Shown: in pieces, positions 12,185 through 16,676 of the stretch | Position numbering within the stretch: the first letter of the stretch is position 1 | How the letters are laid out: each line of letters opens with the position of its first letter | Assembly (NCBI GenBank): GCA_038244055.1 | Contig: JBBRTW010000112.1 | Span: forward strand, 1-16,676 | Length of the DNA stretch: 16,676 nucleotides | DNA from: DASPKW01 sp038244055 | GTDB taxonomy: Bacteria; Planctomycetota; Phycisphaerae; Tepidisphaerales; Tepidisphaeraceae | Reading direction: 5' to 3' | Notes under the pieces: generated by a model | Told to the model about the DNA's origin: nothing | Databases searched by the model: none | The model's input: the letters and a program-made list of their open reading frames with translations, nothing else | Translations under genes and position numbers: made by a program

Positions 12185-12784
12185 ATGAGGATTGTCATCC
12201 GCCTTGCATGCATCCTGGGCCTCTTCCTGCTGCTCTGCCTTCTCCCCGGCAAGTCCCGCGCCGGCGACCCGGCCGCCGGTAAACCCGCCGACCCTCCCAA
12301 TACCGCCAACAAAACCGCCGACAAGGCCCCCGCCGCCGATGAAGAGCAGCCCAAAAAGCTCGACCCCGCCCACACCAAGGCCCTCAACGAAGCCCTCGGC
12401 GGAACCGGCGTCATCAACGGCAAGGTCTTCACCCTCACCCTCCCCCGCACCGATCTCGACCTCCACAATCTCGATTTCGGCGACATCCCCATCGAGGCCG
12501 GCATCGCCACCACCCTCCACGTCTGGCGCTGCAACTGCGGGAAATACTACATCATCGGAAGCTTCTGCCTGGCCGACTTCGAGTCCAATGACGTGCTCGA
12601 TTCGCTCATGAAAGGCAACATGAAGGTGGCCTCGGTCGGCCCGATGCTCATGGAGGAAAAACCCCGCCTGACCATCATTCGCTTCCAGGGTGAAGGCGAC
12701 ATGCCGGCCATCATCAAGGTCATGAAGGAATGCTACCGCTGGATCGGCGAGAACCGATCCAAGCCCAATCCGATCGAGAAATAG
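12185..12784 (+). CDS. LppY/LpqO-like (DUF1259) secreted protein
   Basis: 199 residues from the ATG at 12185, chosen because TGGAG ends 6 nt upstream; the ATG at 12173 lies on that site. The signal peptide MRIVIRLACILGLFLLLCLL ends with KSRA before Gly27. A Lys/Ala/Pro-rich linker (27-60) follows, then one DUF1259-type domain: LNEALGGTGVINGKVFTLTL, PRTDLDL, YYIIGSFCLADFESNDVLDS, VASVGPMLMEEKPRLTIIRF and MPAIIKVMKECYRWIGE. The family is found as secreted or lipoproteins of unknown biochemical role. Here the domain has a cysteine-containing WRCNCGKYY segment that may bind metal or form a disulfide (inference). The gene stands alone, with an inverted repeat downstream. Confidence 0.75.
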   Translation: MRIVIRLACILGLFLLLCLLPGKSRAGDPAAGKPADPPNTANKTADKAPAADEEQPKKLDPAHTKALNEALGGTGVINGKVFTLTLPRTDLDLHNLDFGDIPIEAGIATTLHVWRCNCGKYYIIGSFCLADFESNDVLDSLMKGNMKVASVGPMLMEEKPRLTIIRFQGEGDMPAIIKVMKECYRWIGENRSKPNPIEK

Positions 12785-12797
12785 GGATGGGAATCGG

Positions 12798-12914
12798 AAA
12801 AACATCAAGACATAAAACATAAGCAGGTGAGGTGTCTTGCGCCCGACTTGCACGAACCAACCCATCGCCCAGGCGCCCGTCGCGCATCCTTATGTTTTAT
12901 GTCTTTATGTTTTT
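12798..12914. repeat. Long imperfect inverted repeat downstream of the DUF1259 gene
   Basis: About 25 bp at 12798-12823 (AAAACATCAAGACATAAAAC then ATAAG) pairs with 12889-12914 (CTTATGTTTTATGTCTTTAT then GTTTTT) with one mismatch. The arms are separated by about 65 nt and end in a T6 run. It could act as a terminator for the upstream gene, though the large loop makes it atypical. A T-to-C variant of the right arm, CATGTTTCATGTCTTCATG, follows at 12942-12960. Confidence 0.6.
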
Positions 12915-13017
12915 TCCCCGCAACCCCGCGCCGCCATTCCTCATGTTTCATGTCTTCATGTTTCACGTTTCCCGCCCCGGCCTTCACTTCCGCGCGCCCT
13001 TCCCTTAAAACTCCCCC

Positions 13018-13668
13018 ATGCCGCGAACCAAAGATCAAATCCTCTCGCAAATGCTGCAATCGGGTGTGGTGGCCGTCATCCGGGCCCAGTCGAAGGACCA
13101 ACTCAAGGATATCGCGGCCGCCCTGATCGAAGGCGGCGTCCCTTCCATCGAGGTCACACTGACCACGCCCAAGGCCATCGCCGGCATCGAGATGCTGGCC
13201 GACCTGCTCGGCGATAAAGCCATCGTCGGCGTCGGCACGGTCCTCGATGCCCACACCTGCCGCGATGCGATCTATGCCGGCGCGCAGTTCGTCGTCTCGC
13301 CCATCCTCGACGAAGAAATCATCGCCACCACCAAGCGCTACGGAAAAATCAGCATCCCCGGCGGATTCACCCCCACCGAAATCCTCCGCGCCTGGACGGC
13401 CGGGGCGGATGTCGTCAAAGTCTTCCCCAGCACCAGCCTCGGGCCCACCTATTTCAAGGACATCCTCGCCCCCCTGCCCCAGGTCCGCCTGACCCCCACC
13501 GGCGGCGTCGAACTCAAAAATGCCGGCGACTGGATCAAGGCCGGCGCATCCTGCATCGGCGTCGGCTCGGCCCTGGTGACCAAAGATGCGGTCGCCAAAG
13601 GGGACTGGGCAAGCATCACCGCGAATGCGAAAGCCTTCGTTGCGGCCGTCGCGGCCGCGCGGACGTGA
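13018..13668 (+). CDS. eda: KDPG/KHG aldolase (2-keto-3-deoxy-6-phosphogluconate aldolase)
   Basis: 216 residues, the standard length. It cleaves 2-keto-3-deoxy-6-phosphogluconate to pyruvate and glyceraldehyde 3-phosphate (Entner-Doudoroff pathway) and/or 4-hydroxy-2-oxoglutarate, in the cytoplasm. The TIM barrel is complete: VVAVIRAQS, PSIEVTLTTP (Glu45), IVGVGTV, AGAQFVVSPILDEE, SIPGGFTPTE, the Schiff-base lysine in DVVKVFPS (Lys134), LTPTGGV and GVGSALV. The Arg that follows VTL in E. coli Eda is Thr here, as in other non-enterobacterial homologues, so the preferred substrate is open. There is no Shine-Dalgarno site before the ATG (CTCCCCC). No edd or sugar kinase gene is nearby. It converges with the membrane protein gene on the other strand. 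Confidence 0.93.
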   Translation: MPRTKDQILSQMLQSGVVAVIRAQSKDQLKDIAAALIEGGVPSIEVTLTTPKAIAGIEMLADLLGDKAIVGVGTVLDAHTCRDAIYAGAQFVVSPILDEEIIATTKRYGKISIPGGFTPTEILRAWTAGADVVKVFPSTSLGPTYFKDILAPLPQVRLTPTGGVELKNAGDWIKAGASCIGVGSALVTKDAVAKGDWASITANAKAFVAAVAAART

Positions 13669-13744
13669 CGCCATTGCATGCCCCTTCCGACAGTGCCGGA
13701 AATGCCCCACCAACCGCGAAAAGGCCAACGCGCCTTCACTACTT

Positions 13745-13838
13745 TCTCATCGTCTCATCGTCTCATCGTCTCATCGTCTCATCGTCTCATCGTCTCATCG
13801 TCCGAACCCCGAACCCTGAACCCTGAACCCTGAACCCC
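13745..13838. repeat. Two adjoining microsatellites: TCATCGTC x7 and GAACCCT x5
   Basis: An 8-nt unit (TCATCGTC, about 7 copies, 13745-13802) is followed by a 7-nt unit (GAACCCT/GAACCCC, 5 copies, 13804-13838). They fill the gap between the convergent ends of the aldolase and membrane-protein genes, where no other terminator is obvious. Confidence 0.9.
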
Positions 13839-13847
13839 GATCTCCTT

Positions 13848-14579
13848 TCAACTCCGCGCCGGCAGATGCCGGATCAACTGCTCGGCCAGCGACAAAATCC
13901 GCGAGAGGTCGATGGCGTCAAAGTGGCGGGTGGAAAAGTCGAGGATCAGCCGCCGGCCATGGAGGATCATCGCGACATCGTGGGGCAGGAGCGCGCCGAG
14001 CATCGATTTGGAGAGCAGGCGGGCGGCCGCGGGGTCCTGGCCGTGGAGCGTGAAGCGGTCCGAGGCCATGAGCGCGGGGAAATCGGATAGGCCGAAGAGA
14101 TCGACCAGGCTGGTGGGAATGGAGACCGGGCGGAGCGCGGTGGGGGGCCAGTCGACGGGGAGTTCGCGAATGAGTGCGTGGAAGCGGCGGGGTTGGGAGA
14201 GCGTGGGCGGAGCGGAAGGCGCGGAGGAGGATGGGGTGGAAGAGGCGTGTGTGGCGGAGGTGGCGTGCGCGGCGGAGTTGGCGGCAGAGGCGGGGGCGTG
14301 TGGGGAGGCGGGGGTGGTGAATTCGAGAAAGACGGCGCGTGCGCCCGCCAGGGCGATGGTGGCAGTTGGAGGGGGCAGTGTCAGGCCGGCCAGAGGAATG
14401 GGGACCGCCGCTTTGCGTGCGCCATAGAGGGAGTAGTTGTTGCGGGCCGCCCAGTCGCGCAGTGCGAACCAGCGGTGGTTGCGCGTGTAGCGGATCATGT
14501 GGGCGCAGAAGATGGCGACCGCCGTGGCGAAAACCAGGACGAAGGCGATGAAGATGAGAGGGTTGAAGGGGACGGGCAT
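13848..14579 (-). CDS. Membrane-anchored protein of unknown function
   Basis: 243 residues. One N-terminal membrane helix (PLIFIAFVLVFATAVAIFCA, about 7-26) is followed by a short basic segment and a soluble domain beginning HRWFALRDWAARNNYSLYGA. An Ala/Ser/Pro/His-rich low-complexity insertion spans about 90-129. The C-terminal part (about 150-243) looks conserved: LVDLFGLSDFPALMASDRFT, QDPAAARLLSKSMLGALLP and LILDFSTRHFDAIDLSRILS. No family was recognised. It follows waaA on the same strand, 114 bp away and beyond a microsatellite hairpin, so it may or may not be in the same transcript. An envelope-linked role is suggested only by context. Confidence 0.75.
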   Translation of the reverse strand: MPVPFNPLIFIAFVLVFATAVAIFCAHMIRYTRNHRWFALRDWAARNNYSLYGARKAAVPIPLAGLTLPPPTATIALAGARAVFLEFTTPASPHAPASAANSAAHATSATHASSTPSSSAPSAPPTLSQPRRFHALIRELPVDWPPTALRPVSIPTSLVDLFGLSDFPALMASDRFTLHGQDPAAARLLSKSMLGALLPHDVAMILHGRRLILDFSTRHFDAIDLSRILSLAEQLIRHLPARS

Positions 14580-14591
14580 GGGAGGCGGAAT

Positions 14592-16110
<1,519 letters not shown>

Positions 16111-16139
<29 letters not shown>

Positions 16140-16676
16140 CTGTGCCGCGCTGTGGATTCAAGTCAAGGACGCGCGCCTTAAGGAACCTGGCCGGGTTGCC
16201 CCCGGCAATGATGTCGGAGGGCAAGTTCGAGAAGACGCTGGAGCGGGCGCCAACGACAGTTCGGTGGCCGATCGTCACGCCCGGGCCGACGAACGCATCG
16301 GCCGCCACCCAGGCATCATCACCGATGGTGATCGGAAGGCGGATGAGGGTCATGGCGCGGGTACTGGGGTCGTGTGTGCCGGCGCAGAGGTGCGCATACT
16401 GGCTGATGGTGACATGGCGACCGAGTGTGATGAGCCCGAGGCTGTAGAGAATGGCGAAATCGCCGACGGAGGTATCCGCGCCGATCGAGAGATTCCAGGG
16501 CACCTCGATGCGGACGGTGCGGCGGATGCGGACGTTCTTGGCGAGTTTCGCCCCGAAACAGCGAAGGAGGAACCGGCGCCAGCGATAGGCGTTATGCAGC
16601 GAATTCTTGAAAATCGTAGCCTGAACCAAATACCACAGCGCCCGGCCTATGCGCTGCTTAAAGGACCACGAGCTGA
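16111..16676 (-). CDS. WcaF-like left-handed beta-helix acyltransferase, 5' end beyond the window
   Basis: The frame is open to the right edge. The upstream codons (WSFKQRIGRALWYLVQATIF) fit the usual WcaF-type N-terminus, so the real start is outside and an apparent TTG at 16629 is internal. Hexapeptide repeats typical of this acetyl-CoA-dependent family follow: VRIRRTVRIEVPWNLSIGAD, ILYSLGLITLGRHVTISQYA, the family hallmark HLCAGTHD, ITIGDDAWVAADAFVGPGVT and VVGARSSVF, ending with the usual AGGNPARFLK. These enzymes O-acetylate sugars in exopolysaccharide or lipopolysaccharide assembly. It overlaps waaA, which supports a role in envelope glycan synthesis. The acceptor is unknown. Confidence 0.9.

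Noticed and set aside
13804..13838. Telomere-like GAACCCT repeats
   Set aside because: Only five copies, at an internal convergent gene junction; simple microsatellite expansion is sufficient.

Overview
The window looks like chromosomal DNA from a GC-rich, Gram-negative bacterium, most likely a planctomycete (Phycisphaerae-like). This rests on lipopolysaccharide-type genes (Kdo transferase), a very long secreted TPR protein, a REP-associated transposase of a kind common in that group, weak or absent Shine-Dalgarno sites on several genes, and intergenic DNA filled with 7-8 nt microsatellites. Lineage is an inference; no rRNA or other phylogenetic marker is present.

Layout. 1-2911 (minus): the first 970 codons of a secreted TPR protein that runs off the left edge. 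3133-3681 (plus): a SYLF/YSC84-domain lipoprotein with a clear intrinsic terminator. 3839-5041 (minus): carA, the carbamoyl-phosphate synthase small subunit, behind a consensus-like promoter that would leave almost no 5' leader. 5073-10508 (all minus): an accessory island of polymorphic-toxin material. In transcription order it holds an orphan toxin tip with a probable immunity gene, a 21-nt periodic DNA array, a small basic ORF, a 5'-truncated rhs gene ending in a deaminase-like toxin domain, its Imm1-type immunity gene, and a second orphan copy of a piece of the rhs core that abuts the carA promoter. 10571-11257 (minus): a REP-associated tyrosine transposase whose element end lies at the start of the orphan toxin ORF. 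11258-12184: about 900 bp without a convincing gene, holding a second 20-21-nt periodic array, a 10-nt periodic patch and a minus-strand double hairpin with an intrinsic terminator. 12185-12784 (plus): an LppY/LpqO (DUF1259)-type secreted protein. 13018-13668 (plus): a KDPG/KHG aldolase. 13848-16676 (minus): an envelope cluster reading WcaF-like acyltransferase (cut by the right edge), then Kdo transferase waaA, then a membrane-anchored protein of unknown function.

How the parts fit. The rhs island has the signs of tip replacement: a conserved core fused to a lower-GC toxin tip, an immunity gene overlapping the toxin stop, an ungapped 378-bp duplicate of the core downstream, a broken 5' end, and another tip/immunity pair upstream beside a transposase. 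The best candidates for something undescribed are the two short-period DNA arrays (9011-9203 and 11321-11430). Both have a spacing close to two helical turns and a short conserved core. A third candidate is the structured minus-strand transcript ending near 11916.
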